Assembly: GCF_000013565.1 (NCBI RefSeq)
Contig: NC_007802.1
Coordinates: 1,860,001-1,924,000, forward strand
Source: Jannaschia sp. CCS1
Lineage (GTDB): Bacteria > Pseudomonadota > Alphaproteobacteria > Rhodobacterales > Rhodobacteraceae
Direction: 5' to 3'
DNA length: 64,000 bases
Shown: positions 52,372 to 61,488 of the stretch, in pieces
How the letters are laid out: every line of letters begins with the position of its first letter
Position numbering within the stretch: position 1 is the first letter of the stretch
Position numbers and translations under genes: made by a program
Notes under the pieces: model-generated
The model's database searches: none
What the model was told of the DNA's origin: nothing
Seen by the model: the letters and a program-made list of their open reading frames with translations, nothing else

Positions 52372-54332
52372 TAAACATCCAACTCCTCCACGAACCGCGC
52401 GTTCTCCTGGATATACTGGAACCGCAACTCTGGTTTCTTGCCCATTAATCGTTCGACCAGATCGCCCGTCTCACCCGGCACGTCATCATCCACGGACACC
52501 CGGATCAGCTTCCGGCTTTCCGGGTCCATGGTGGTTTCTTTCAGGTCCTTCGCGTCCATCTCGCCCAGGCCCTTGAACCGGGAGACGTCGATTTTGCCTT
52601 TGCCGCCCAAGCCCTTCTCCATCATCTCATCCCGCTCCTGCTCATCCAGGCAGTAGACGCGGCGCGCGCCTTGGGTCAGCCTAAACAGCGGCGGGCAGGC
52701 CAGGTAGAGGTGTCCGCCGTCTATCATCGGGCGCATCTGGCTGAAGAAGAACGTCATCAGCAGCGCCGCGATATGGGCGCCGTCGACGTCGGCGTCGGTC
52801 ATGATGATGATCTTGTCGTAGCGCAGATCCTCGATATTGAACTTGGTGCCCATGCCCACGCCAAGGGCTTGGCAGAGATCGGAAATCTCGGCGTTGGAGG
52901 TCAGCTTGCCCGAGGCGGCCCCCAGCACGTTGAGGATTTTTCCGCGCAGGGGCAGGAGGGCCTGGTTCTTGCGGTTACGCGCCATCTTGGCGGAGCCGCC
53001 GGCCGAGTCGCCCTCCACAATGAACAATTCCGTGCCGTCGCGCGCGGATTGGGAGCAATCGACCAGCTTGCCGGGCAGGCGCAGCTTTTTGGTGGCGGAT
53101 TTGCGCGCCGTTTCCTTCTCGGCCCGGCGGCGCAGACGTTCTTCGGCGCGGAGCACGAGGAAATCGAGGATCGCCCCGGCCTCCTTCGTGTTCTGCCCCA
53201 GCCAGTTGTCGAAATGATCGCGAACGGCCTGTTCGACCAGCCGCTGCGCCTCCGTCGTGGCGAGACGGTCCTTGGTCTGGCCGACAAATTCCGGCTCGGC
53301 GATGAAACACGACACCAGCGCGCCCGCCCCGGTGGCGATGTCATCACGGGTGATGTTGGCGGCCTTCTTGTTGCCCGCCAGCTCTCCGTAAGCGCGGATG
53401 CCTTTGAGGATCGCGGCCCAGAACCCGGCCTCATGGGTGCCGCCTTCGGGGGTGGGGACGGTGTTGCAGAACGACTGGATGAAGCCGTCGCGCGCGGGCG
53501 TCCAGGAGATCGCCCATTCGACCGATCCGGGGACGTTGAAGCGTTGCTGGAATTCGACTTTGCCCGCGAAGGGGATTTCTGTGTAAGTGGCTGTTTTACC
53601 GAGGGTTTCCGTGAGGTAATCGGACAGGCCACCGGGGAAGTGGAAGGTGGCCTCCGTGGGCGTCTCACCGTCATCGATGGCCGATTTCCAACGGATTTCG
53701 ACGCCGGAGAAGAGGTAGGCCTTGGACTGCACCATCTTCATCAGGCGGGCGGGCTTGAAGCGGTGGGACCCAAAAATCTGTTCGTCGGCGTGGAAGGTGG
53801 TCGTGGTGCCACGGCGGTTGGGAGCGGCGCCGATTTCGGTGACGGGGCCAAGGGGCAGGCCACGGGAGAAGCGTTGTTCCACCACTTTGCGGTCACGGGC
53901 CACCTGCACGACCATGGAGTCCGAGAGCGCGTTGACGACCGACGCGCCGACGCCGTGCAGGCCGCCCGAGGTCTGGTAGGCCTTGCCGGAGAATTTGCCG
54001 CCCGCATGCAGGGTGCAGAGGATCACTTCGAGGGCGGATTTGCCGGGAAACTTGGGGTGCGGGTCAAATGGCATGCCGCGCCCGTTGTCACGGATGGTGA
54101 CGGCGTGGTCGGCGTGGAGTTCGACTTCGATGCGGGTGGCGTAGCCTGCGACCGCCTCGTCCATGGAATTGTCGAGGACTTCCGCGACCAGGTGATGGAG
54201 CGCGCGTTCATCGGTGCCGCCGATATACATGCCGGGGCGTTTGCGGACCGGCTCCAGCCCTTCCAGCACCTCGATGGAGGAGGCGTCATAGGACTGGTCA
54301 TCAGGCGCGCCGGAGAGGAGGTCATCTGCCAT
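52371..54332 (-). CDS. parE: DNA topoisomerase IV subunit B
   Basis: ATPase subunit of topoisomerase IV, which separates replicated chromosomes. The 653-residue product has the GHKL ATPase domain (VLDNSMDEAVAGYA, IRDNGRGMPFD, QTSGGLHGVGASVVNAL), the transducer domain and the TOPRIM domain (LFIVEGDSAGGSAKMAR, MTDADVDGAHIAALL), then the C-terminal KGLGEMDAKDLKETTMDPESR. Its length and the lack of the GyrB insertion favour ParE over GyrB. Confidence 0.95.
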   Translation of the reverse strand: MADDLLSGAPDDQSYDASSIEVLEGLEPVRKRPGMYIGGTDERALHHLVAEVLDNSMDEAVAGYATRIEVELHADHAVTIRDNGRGMPFDPHPKFPGKSALEVILCTLHAGGKFSGKAYQTSGGLHGVGASVVNALSDSMVVQVARDRKVVEQRFSRGLPLGPVTEIGAAPNRRGTTTTFHADEQIFGSHRFKPARLMKMVQSKAYLFSGVEIRWKSAIDDGETPTEATFHFPGGLSDYLTETLGKTATYTEIPFAGKVEFQQRFNVPGSVEWAISWTPARDGFIQSFCNTVPTPEGGTHEAGFWAAILKGIRAYGELAGNKKAANITRDDIATGAGALVSCFIAEPEFVGQTKDRLATTEAQRLVEQAVRDHFDNWLGQNTKEAGAILDFLVLRAEERLRRRAEKETARKSATKKLRLPGKLVDCSQSARDGTELFIVEGDSAGGSAKMARNRKNQALLPLRGKILNVLGAASGKLTSNAEISDLCQALGVGMGTKFNIEDLRYDKIIIMTDADVDGAHIAALLMTFFFSQMRPMIDGGHLYLACPPLFRLTQGARRVYCLDEQERDEMMEKGLGGKGKIDVSRFKGLGEMDAKDLKETTMDPESRKLIRVSVDDDVPGETGDLVERLMGKKPELRFQYIQENARFVEELDV

Positions 54333-54396
54333 GGGTCTGCTCTATCTTGTGGTCGATTTTCTCAATAATGGCAGGTTTGGGGGTCCGGGGAAAGCG

Positions 54397-55587
54397 CTAG
54401 GGTGTCGTTTCGTGCCGACGGGCGGCGAGTGCGGCCACAAGTGCGGCAAGCGACGCCGCCAGCATAAGCGCGAGGACGGTGGCGGGCGCATGGGGGCCGG
54501 GGACGATGATCCCCGCGACGCTGGTCAGGATCGCGCCGCAGGCCACGGTGGCGGCCCCGGTGAAGCCCGCCGCACTGCCCGCAAGCTCGGGCCGCACGGA
54601 CATGGCACCCGCATTGCTGGACGGCATGGTCAGGCCGTTGCCCATACCCACACAGATCGTGCTGCCGAAGAAGGTGAGGGGGGTGACGATCCCGAAGGCC
54701 AGCGCGATCAAGCCGCATGTTAGCCCGGTACAGGCCACGATCCGGCCCGCCAGCATCATCGTCGACAGCGCAAGGCCCGACGCGAGCCGGGATGAGATGA
54801 AACTGCCCGCCATATACCCCGCAGTGATTGAGCCGATGAAAAACCCAAGGCGTGCGGTGGTGATGCCGAACGTCTCGGTCGCCACGAAGGGGACGCCCGC
54901 AAGAAAGGCGAAGAAGCCGCCGGTGGAAAGCGCGGTGCAGGCCAGATAGGCGCGGAAGGCGGGCAGGCGCAGGAGCGTGCGCGCCGCAGAGACCGCTGAG
55001 GGGCGCGCATCGGCCCGCTCGGGGCGCGTTTCCCCCAGATCCACCCAGCACCAGGCCAGCATGGCGAGGCCCGCGAGCGCATAGACGACGAAGCTCGCCC
55101 GCCAACCCAGATACGTGTCCAGCACGCCGCCCAGGACCGGTCCCAGGATCGGCGCGATCGCCATGATCGTCCCGATTGTGCCGATGACCGAGGCGGCGCG
55201 GCGGGGCTCGGTCGTGTCGCGCACGACGGCGAGGGAGATCGCGTAGCCCATCGACATGGCGCTCTGGGCCATACGGGCGGCCAGGAACACCCAGATGTTT
55301 TGCGCCACCATGCAGAGGACGGAGGCCAGGATGAAGATGACCAAGCCCCCCAAGAGCACCGGCCGCCGCCCGATCCGGTCCGAGAGCGGCCCCACGACCA
55401 GCTGCACCACGGCGGTCACGGCCAGATAGCCGCCGATCGCAAGGCTCGCCACGGCATATTCCGCCTCAAAGGTGCGGGCGATGGCCGCAAGCGAGGGCAG
55501 GATCATGTTGAGCGTCATCGTCGACAGCGCCGCCAGCAGGATCAGCGTGACAAGCCGGGGCGGGGTCTTTGCGGGCGTGGCTATCAT
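54397..55587 (-). CDS. Bcr/CflA-type MFS drug efflux transporter
   Basis: A 396-residue protein with 12 hydrophobic helices. LNMILPSLAAIARTFEA in helix 1 and GPLSDRIGRRPVLLGGL in the first cytoplasmic loop are the signatures of the DHA1 Bcr/CflA drug-proton antiporters. It lies behind a leader-peptide/terminator element (55614-55719), so expression is likely set by attenuation. Confidence 0.9.
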   Translation of the reverse strand: MIATPAKTPPRLVTLILLAALSTMTLNMILPSLAAIARTFEAEYAVASLAIGGYLAVTAVVQLVVGPLSDRIGRRPVLLGGLVIFILASVLCMVAQNIWVFLAARMAQSAMSMGYAISLAVVRDTTEPRRAASVIGTIGTIMAIAPILGPVLGGVLDTYLGWRASFVVYALAGLAMLAWCWVDLGETRPERADARPSAVSAARTLLRLPAFRAYLACTALSTGGFFAFLAGVPFVATETFGITTARLGFFIGSITAGYMAGSFISSRLASGLALSTMMLAGRIVACTGLTCGLIALAFGIVTPLTFFGSTICVGMGNGLTMPSSNAGAMSVRPELAGSAAGFTGAATVACGAILTSVAGIIVPGPHAPATVLALMLAASLAALVAALAARRHETTP

Positions 55588-55613
55588 GGTGCGAGCTTCC
55601 GGCAGGGGACAAC

Positions 55614-55641
55614 AAAAAGCCCCCGAACCGAAGTTGGGGGC
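55614..55641 (-). terminator. Attenuator terminator before the MFS efflux gene
   Basis: On the minus strand GCCCCC-AAC pairs with GTT-C-GGGGGC around a TTCG tetraloop (55619-55641), followed by five T residues. It lies about 27 bp before the MFS start codon. Confidence 0.85.
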
Positions 55642-55668
55642 GCAAGGAGCATAAGTCTGATGGGTCCG

Positions 55669-55719
55669 TTACCGGAGCCTGCGCGAACCGCGCGGTACAA
55701 GAGATGTCAAATAGATCAT
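55669..55719 (-). CDS. Putative leader peptide of the MFS attenuator (16 residues)
   Basis: MIYLTSLVPRGSRRLR, stop TAA. Its 3' half and the following CGGTAACGG..CCAT to GCGCCCCC segment resemble the ilv leader in order and partly in sequence. Five of the last seven residues before the stop are Arg, Ser or Arg-rich (RGSRRLR). The ribosome-binding site is weak; a better GGAGG lies farther upstream. Peptide expression is inferred, not shown. Confidence 0.55.
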   Translation of the reverse strand: MIYLTSLVPRGSRRLR

Positions 55720-55790
55720 GGCCTAAGCTTAACCGCCGCTCACCTCCCGCATCAAGCGCAAACGATCACGAGCGCGCAGACAGGTCAGAG

Positions 55791-56303
55791 TCAGATGGTG
55801 CCGGTGTCCGAGGGGGCTGCGGCCACGGTCATGTAGAAAGGGTCTTCGCGGCCATCAAACCCGAAGTAATGGTTCAGCATGGCGTCATCCACCACATTGC
55901 GCTGATAGGCGACGGAGGCCAGCGCCACGAGGCCGACCAGTTCTTCCTCCGTGATGGTGCCTTCTTCCAGCGCCGTGATGCCATCGGCCAGATGGCTGAT
56001 GATGTCGTGGTTCATCAAGTCGTCGGCCATGTCATAGATCGTTTCGGCCTGTTCCTCGGTGATCGCACCGGTGGCCAGGATCGGCTCAAAATGGCTGGCA
56101 TAGAACTGAACCCAGTCGTCGCTAAGCTGGCGCTCGCGCAATTCTTCATCCATCCGGAAGGACAACACATCAAGCGTGTCAGTCATGACCGCTGTCGTTG
56201 CAAGGGCAAGCCCCACCGCCGCCGCAGAGATCACGGTCCAGTCTACGGTTACTGCGCCGCGCTCATCCGCGCTGAATTTGTAAATTTGGCTAAGACCGAT
56301 CAC
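55791..56303 (-). CDS. Flp-pilin-like single-helix exported protein
   Basis: About 170 residues from GTG 56303 (an ATG at 56369 is also in frame). A short cytoplasmic leader with FSADERG precedes GAVTVDWTVISAAAVGLALATTAVM, the pattern of class III (Flp-type) prepilin-like proteins common in Rhodobacteraceae, with Gly16 as the possible processing site. A soluble helical domain of about 120 residues follows, far longer than a true Flp pilin (about 50-60). No pilus genes are nearby. Confidence 0.65.
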   Translation of the reverse strand: MIGLSQIYKFSADERGAVTVDWTVISAAAVGLALATTAVMTDTLDVLSFRMDEELRERQLSDDWVQFYASHFEPILATGAITEEQAETIYDMADDLMNHDIISHLADGITALEEGTITEEELVGLVALASVAYQRNVVDDAMLNHYFGFDGREDPFYMTVAAAPSDTGTI

Positions 56304-56471
56304 TGGAATACGCTTTCTATTACTGGCCGCGCCGTTATGCGTGTGAAAGACGGCAGGAATGTGGCGCATTTTTTGCCATACTCGGACAATGTAATTCAGA
56401 TTCAGCAACAATTTGCGCACGCGGTCCGGGCAGCGCTTGCGGGTCCGGGCCGGGCGGCCAATATAGCGCCC

Positions 56472-57140
56472 ATGAGTTTGCCCGCGCCCGCCCCCCGACT
56501 CGCCGTGCCTGCCCTGGCCGCGCTGTGCATCGGGCTCTGGCCGTCGGCGCCCGCCGCCCATCCGCATATCTTCGTCGATGCCGGTCTGCGCCTTGTGATG
56601 GTGGGGGGCACGGTGACGGCGGTTGAGGTGACCTGGCTATACGATGAGCTATACACCTTGATTTTGCTGGAGGATTACGGATTGGACCCGGATTTCGATC
56701 TGGTCCTTACGGAGGCGGAAATCGCCGCGACGCTGGGGTTTGACCTGAACTGGTCCCATGGGTTTGAAGGGGGGCTGATCATGCATCGCGGCGACGCGGA
56801 GCTGGAGCTGGGAGACCCGTCGCCGGTGTCGCTGGAATTGGTGGGAGAGGGGCAGATCCGCACCACCCACCGCCGCGCGGTCATTGATCCGGGCGGCGCG
56901 GAGGCGCTGGTGGCGCAGGTCTATGATCCGGAGTTCTACGTGGCCTTCGAGATGATAGGCGAGATGGTGGTGGAGGGCGCACCCTGCACGCCGGAGTTGA
57001 TCCGCGCCGACCTTGATGCGGCCTATGCCGGGCTGGAGGCCGCGTTGGACGCCATCGGTGGCGTGATCGCGGCGGAGGATAATTTTCCGCGAGTGGGCGG
57101 GCTGTTCGCGGACCGGGTGGTGTTTGAATGCGCTGGCTGA
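56472..57140 (+). CDS. DUF1007 family secreted protein
   Basis: A 222-residue protein with a signal peptide (to AAHPHIF, about residue 29) and mature start HPHIFVDAGLRLVM. HPHxFVDA is the hallmark of DUF1007 proteins, which accompany NicO-type nickel/cobalt transporters, and may bind metal through the His-x-His. The stop overlaps the transporter start by 13 bases. Confidence 0.9.
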   Translation: MSLPAPAPRLAVPALAALCIGLWPSAPAAHPHIFVDAGLRLVMVGGTVTAVEVTWLYDELYTLILLEDYGLDPDFDLVLTEAEIAATLGFDLNWSHGFEGGLIMHRGDAELELGDPSPVSLELVGEGQIRTTHRRAVIDPGGAEALVAQVYDPEFYVAFEMIGEMVVEGAPCTPELIRADLDAAYAGLEAALDAIGGVIAAEDNFPRVGGLFADRVVFECAG

Positions 57141-58084
57141 TGGTGGGCGCGGCTGTCGCGCTGGTCGCGGCGGGCCTGGGCTTCTGGCTTTCGGGCGGGG
57201 ACCGTTTGGTGACGGCCTGGGCGCTGGATGGGCAGAGAGAGGCCCAGGGGGCCATGGCGGGCGCGCTGCGCCGCTTGCGCGCGGGGGAGGCGGCGGCGGT
57301 CGCCTCGCTCATGATTGTGTGTTTCGGCTACGGGTTCTTTCACGCGGTGGGCCCGGGCCACGGCAAGCTGTTGATCGGCGGTTATGGCGCGGCGCGAGAG
57401 GTGGGGGCCGTGCGGCTCTCGGCTGTGGCGTTGGCCTCCAGCCTGGCCCAGGGGCTGACGGCGGTGATGCTGGTGGGGGCGGGGGTCTGGCTGATCGGCT
57501 GGGGGCGGGAGCGAATGACGCAGATGGCCGATCAGGTCTTCGCGCCGCTGAGTTTCGCGGCGATTGCGCTTGTGGGCCTGTGGCTGGTCTGGCGTGGGGC
57601 GCGAGGGCTTTGGCGATTGCAGCGGATCGCGGCCCACGACCATGACCATGACCATCACCCCCATGACCATGACCATGACCACGACCACGGTCATGGCCAC
57701 GGGGACGACGGGGCGGTTTGCGGCAGCTGTGGCCATTCCCACGGTCCAAGCGCCGAGGCGGTTGCCCGCGCGGCGGGTCCAAGGGAGGTCGCGGCCCTGA
57801 TCGCGGCGGTGGCCATCCGTCCCTGCACCGGCGCGCTGTTTGTCCTGATCCTCACGGCCCAGATGGGCGTGTTCTGGGCGGGTGTGCTGGGCACATTGGC
57901 CATGGCGCTTGGCACCGCGAGCGTGACCATCCTGGTGGCGGTGGCCGCCGTCGGGCTGCGGCGCAGTGCGCTGGCGGGTTTGGCCGACAGCCCGATATTG
58001 GCGCGGGCGCAACCGATCCTGGAGCTTGCCGTGGGGGCCTTGGTCGCGGTGCTGGCCACACACCTTGCTTTGGCCGCATTGTAG
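57128..58084 (+). CDS. NicO/RcnA-type nickel/cobalt transporter with His-rich loop
   Basis: A 318-residue membrane protein with about six helices. HAVGPGHGK (residues 72-80) and the later IRPCTGALFVLILT match the NicO family, in which conserved His/Asp residues bind Ni2+ or Co2+. A cytoplasmic loop at about 170-205 is packed with His-Asp repeats and ends in CGSCGHSHG, a likely metal buffer. Export and uptake cannot be distinguished by sequence; the DUF1007 partner is typical of either. Confidence 0.92.
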   Translation: MRWLMVGAAVALVAAGLGFWLSGGDRLVTAWALDGQREAQGAMAGALRRLRAGEAAAVASLMIVCFGYGFFHAVGPGHGKLLIGGYGAAREVGAVRLSAVALASSLAQGLTAVMLVGAGVWLIGWGRERMTQMADQVFAPLSFAAIALVGLWLVWRGARGLWRLQRIAAHDHDHDHHPHDHDHDHDHGHGHGDDGAVCGSCGHSHGPSAEAVARAAGPREVAALIAAVAIRPCTGALFVLILTAQMGVFWAGVLGTLAMALGTASVTILVAVAAVGLRRSALAGLADSPILARAQPILELAVGALVAVLATHLALAAL

Positions 58085-58246
58085 CGGGCCGGGCGCCAGT
58101 CTCCGCCTCGGACATCGCCCCGAAGGGCGATATGCCTCGCCGGACCACGCGCCGTGGGCGGTGCTGCGAGACGCAGCCCCGCGGCACGGCGCGATCCTCC
58201 AACGCGACCGCTTGCCCATCCCGCCTGCGCCCCGTAAGGCCGACAC

Positions 58247-59629
58247 ATGATCTTCACCGACCATATCCGCGCCACGCTCAAGCTTGGATTGCCCCTGATC
58301 GGCGGGCAATTGGCGCAGACATTCATCGGGGTGACGGATACCGTGATGATGGGCTGGTACGGGGTTGAAGAGCTGGCCGCCGTGGCTCTGGGGTCGTCCT
58401 ATTTCCACCTGATCCTGATCCTCGGCATGGGGTTCGGCCTTGCGGTCATGCCCATGGTGGCCTCGGCCGCCGCGCAGGACGATGAATTGCAGGTGCGCCG
58501 GGTCACGCGGATGGGTCTGTGGATTTCCATCGCCTTCTCGGCCCTGGTGATGCCGCTCTTCTGGTTTTCCGAGGCGTTGCTGCTGCTGGCGGGGCAAACG
58601 GCACAGGTCTCTGCCGACGCGCAGGTCTATCTGCGGATCGCCGGTTGGGCGATTTTGCCCGGGGTTCTGCTGGTGGTGCTGCGCTCCCATCTCAGCGCGT
58701 TGGAGCGGCCCAACATCGTGCTGTGGGCGTGGCTTGGCGGCGTGGTCCTGAACGCCTGCGTGAACTGGGTTCTGATCTTCGGCAACCTCGGCGCGCCGGA
58801 GCTGGGCATTGCGGGGGCGGCGGCGGCGTCGGTGTTCACGCACGTGTTGATCTTCGCCATTCTGGCGCTCTATGCGGCGCGCGCGGATGGGCTGCGGCAC
58901 TACGCGCTTTTCGCGCGCTTCTGGCGCCCGGATTGGGAGGCGATGGGCCAGGTCTTTCGCCTTGGCTGGCCCATCGCGGTGACTCTGCTGCTGGAGGCCG
59001 GGCTCTTCATGGCGACGATGATCATGATGGGCTGGATCGGCACGCTAGAGCTGGCCGCCCACGGCATCGCGCTGCAGATCATATCAGTGACGTTCATGGT
59101 GCATATCGGCCTCAGCTCCGCCGCCACGGTGCGCACCGGCCGCGCCTGGAGCAAGAACGACGCCCAGGGCCTGCGCCAGGCGGCGGTGGCGGCGCTGCTG
59201 TTGTCGGGCGTGACCGTTGCGGCCACCATCCTGCTCTTCGTGGCCCTGGCCGAGCCCCTTGTGGGCCTGTTCGTGGACCCGTCCGACCCGCTGCGCCCGC
59301 AGATCATCGCGATCGGCGCGAGCCTTCTTATCGTCGCCTGCGTGTTTCAACTGGCCGATGCGGCGCAGGTCATGGCCCTGGGCCTGCTGCGCGGCGTCCA
59401 GGATACGGGCGTGCCGATGGTCTACGCCTTCATCAGTTACTGGATCATCGGGGTGCCGCTGGCCTATTGGCTTGGCTTCCCGCTGGGGTGGGAGGGTGAG
59501 GGGATCTGGATTGGCCTCGCCATGGGGCTCGCCGTGGCGGGTCTCGTGCTGGTGATCCGGTTCTGGCGGATCGCGGCGCGGCTGGGCGCGGCGCCGTCTG
59601 GTGGTGACGGCGAGGTCGGTGCCAGATAA
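58247..59629 (+). CDS. MATE family multidrug/cation exporter
   Basis: A 460-residue protein with 12 helices: LPLIGGQLAQTFIGVTDTVMMGWYGVEELAAVALGSSYFH at the N-terminus and a second homologous half beginning LGWPIAVTLLLEAGLFMATMIMMGWIGTLELAAHGIALQI. NorM-type proteins expel organic cations using sodium or proton gradients. It is followed by a subtype B repeat. Confidence 0.93.
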   Translation: MIFTDHIRATLKLGLPLIGGQLAQTFIGVTDTVMMGWYGVEELAAVALGSSYFHLILILGMGFGLAVMPMVASAAAQDDELQVRRVTRMGLWISIAFSALVMPLFWFSEALLLLAGQTAQVSADAQVYLRIAGWAILPGVLLVVLRSHLSALERPNIVLWAWLGGVVLNACVNWVLIFGNLGAPELGIAGAAAASVFTHVLIFAILALYAARADGLRHYALFARFWRPDWEAMGQVFRLGWPIAVTLLLEAGLFMATMIMMGWIGTLELAAHGIALQIISVTFMVHIGLSSAATVRTGRAWSKNDAQGLRQAAVAALLLSGVTVAATILLFVALAEPLVGLFVDPSDPLRPQIIAIGASLLIVACVFQLADAAQVMALGLLRGVQDTGVPMVYAFISYWIIGVPLAYWLGFPLGWEGEGIWIGLAMGLAVAGLVLVIRFWRIAARLGAAPSGGDGEVGAR

Positions 59630-59660
59630 GCAAATCCTGCGCCCGGTGGACCTGACGGAT

Positions 59661-59700
59661 GCCTCCGGCGGGGATATTTGAAGAACGGGGAAAGGGGGAG
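59661..59700 (+). repeat. Dispersed gene-3'-end repeat, subtype B
   Basis: GCCTCCGGCGGGGATATTTG then AAGAACGGGGAAAGGGGGAG, 31 bp after the MATE stop and in its orientation. Confidence 0.65.
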
Positions 59701-59805
59701 GTAAGCCCCCGGTGTCCCGAGGGCCTTCCCCGTTCACGGTCATCGGCTTCCCAGCCTGTACCGTGACACTCTTCTAGCCGACGATAGTTAATGAGGCGTT
59801 ACGTG

Positions 59806-59840
59806 CCACCTTCCCTGTTCCAAAAATATCCCGGGGGGTG
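59806..59840 (-). repeat. Dispersed gene-3'-end repeat, subtype B
   Basis: On the minus strand CACCCCCCGGGATATTTTTG continues into GAACAGGGAAGGTGG. It lies downstream of the leftward dipeptidase gene and in its orientation. Confidence 0.6.
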
Positions 59841-59866
59841 GCGTTCTTTTGCGCGCAAAAGGACGC
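59841..59866. terminator. 26-bp near-perfect palindrome after the dipeptidase gene
   Basis: The half-sites GCGTTCTTTTGCG and CGCAAAAGGACGC differ at one base (G-U in RNA). Similar in style to the TTTTGCAAAA palindromes at 20.7 kb. Confidence 0.55.
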
Positions 59867-59915
59867 AGGGGGGCTGGCCCCCCAATATTGGCGCTGGCAC
59901 CGGAGGCGGTCAGAC

Positions 59916-61292
59916 TCAGACCTCGGACAATCCGCCCAACACCCGCGCCCAGGAGCGGATGCCGCGGTGAAAACTCTCGACGTCGTATTTCTCGTTGGGC
60001 GAATGGATCGCGTCATCGTCCTTGCCGAACCCTGCCAAAACCGAGTCCATTCCCAGGATCGTCTTGAAATGCCCCGCCACGGGGATTGACCCGCCGCAGC
60101 CAATGTAAGCTGCCTCATTGGGCCATTCATCGCTCAGCGCCTGCCGCGTGGTCTCGAAAATCGGGTGGCTCGTGTCCATCTGGCTCGCGCGCGACCCGGC
60201 GATCTGGGTGATGCTGACCGTGCAATCGGGGGGCATCTGGGCCGTCACCCAATCCACGAAATTCTCGTGCAACCGATCCGGGTCCTGGCCCGCGACGAGG
60301 CGGAAGCTGATCTTGGCGTGGGCCTGGCTCGGCAGCACCGTCTTGAAGCCCGCGCCGGTGTAGCCGCCCCAGACGCCGTTGACCTCTGCCGTGGGGCGCG
60401 ACCAGATCATCTCCAGGCCTGATCTCCCGGCCTCGCCCGCCGGGTGGCTCAGGCCCACGGGGCCCAGAAACGCCTCCGGCACGAACCCCAGCGCGTCCCA
60501 GCTGGCGCGCAGATCGTCCGAGATATCCGGCACGCCCTCGTAAAACCCCGGCACCGTCACGGAGCCGTTGGCGTCGTGAAGCCCCGCCAACACGCCCGAT
60601 AACACCCGGATCGGGTTCATCGCGATGCCGCCGAACATGCCGGAATGCAGGTCGATCCTGGGGCCTGTCACGGTAATCTCTTCCTGCAACATGCCGCGCA
60701 ATTGGGTGACGATGGCGGGCACGCCCTCTGCGAACAACCCGGTGTCGCAGATCAGCGCGACCTCGGCGGTCAACTCGTCCTTATGGGCCTCCATGAACGG
60801 CACCAACGACGGCGATCCGCTTTCCTCCTCCCCCTCCAGGAAGATCGTGACCTTAGCGGGCAGCTTTCCGGTGACAGCCTTCCAGGCGCGGCAGGCCTCG
60901 ATGAAGGTCATCAACTGGCCTTTGTCATCGGACGCGCCGCGCGCGCGGATGACCTTTTTGCCGTTCTGCTCTTCGATGATCGGATCAAACGGGTCGCGGT
61001 CCCACAGGTCCAGCGGGTCCACGGGCTGCACATCGTAATGGCCATAGAACAGAACATGGGGCCCGGTATCGTCGCCATGGGCCACCACCATAGGATGGCC
61101 CGTCGTCTCGCGCACACTCGCGTCAAACCCCAGGCCGGTGAGGTCATCGCACAGGATCTGCGCGGCACGGGCCACATCCGCGTCAAACGCAGGATCGGTA
61201 GAGATCGACGGCACGCGCAGCAGCGCCATCAACCGCGCCATCGCGGCATCGAGGTCAGTATCAATCTGGGTGAGAACGGCGTCGAGGGTCAT
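59916..61292 (-). CDS. M20 family dipeptidase
   Basis: A 458-residue di-zinc peptidase or amidohydrolase. VLFYGHYDVQPVDP (zinc ligand His and Asp), RGASDDKGQLMTFIEA (bridging Asp), FLEGEEESGSPSL (general-base Glu) and a central dimerisation domain (VTGPRIDLHSGMFGG) match the cytosolic CNDP/DUG1-like dipeptidases. Substrate not determined. Confidence 0.93.
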   Translation of the reverse strand: MTLDAVLTQIDTDLDAAMARLMALLRVPSISTDPAFDADVARAAQILCDDLTGLGFDASVRETTGHPMVVAHGDDTGPHVLFYGHYDVQPVDPLDLWDRDPFDPIIEEQNGKKVIRARGASDDKGQLMTFIEACRAWKAVTGKLPAKVTIFLEGEEESGSPSLVPFMEAHKDELTAEVALICDTGLFAEGVPAIVTQLRGMLQEEITVTGPRIDLHSGMFGGIAMNPIRVLSGVLAGLHDANGSVTVPGFYEGVPDISDDLRASWDALGFVPEAFLGPVGLSHPAGEAGRSGLEMIWSRPTAEVNGVWGGYTGAGFKTVLPSQAHAKISFRLVAGQDPDRLHENFVDWVTAQMPPDCTVSITQIAGSRASQMDTSHPIFETTRQALSDEWPNEAAYIGCGGSIPVAGHFKTILGMDSVLAGFGKDDDAIHSPNEKYDVESFHRGIRSWARVLGGLSEV

Positions 61293-61488
61293 GGGCGGCT
61301 CCTGAAGGACACGGATGTTGGCCGCATCTTGAAGGGCCGGGCAGGGCGGCGCAACGCGATAGGGGATCGGCGTTCAACCCGGCCTCTCCGCTTTGTGAAC
61401 GCCCGTGAGTTTCCTTTGTGTTTCCTTCGCGCGCAGCCTCGGGCTAGCGTCCGTATACCAAGGGACACCAACCAGCAGGACAGCCAGT

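Noticed and set aside
57630-57700. Short tandem CATGAC-type repeat
   Set aside because: It encodes the His-Asp metal-binding loop of the NicO transporter and is not an independent repeat element.
57023-58900. 625-codon open frame on the minus strand
   Set aside because: Antisense to the NicO transporter and MATE genes; the His/Arg/Gln-rich product reflects the complement of the His-Asp codons.
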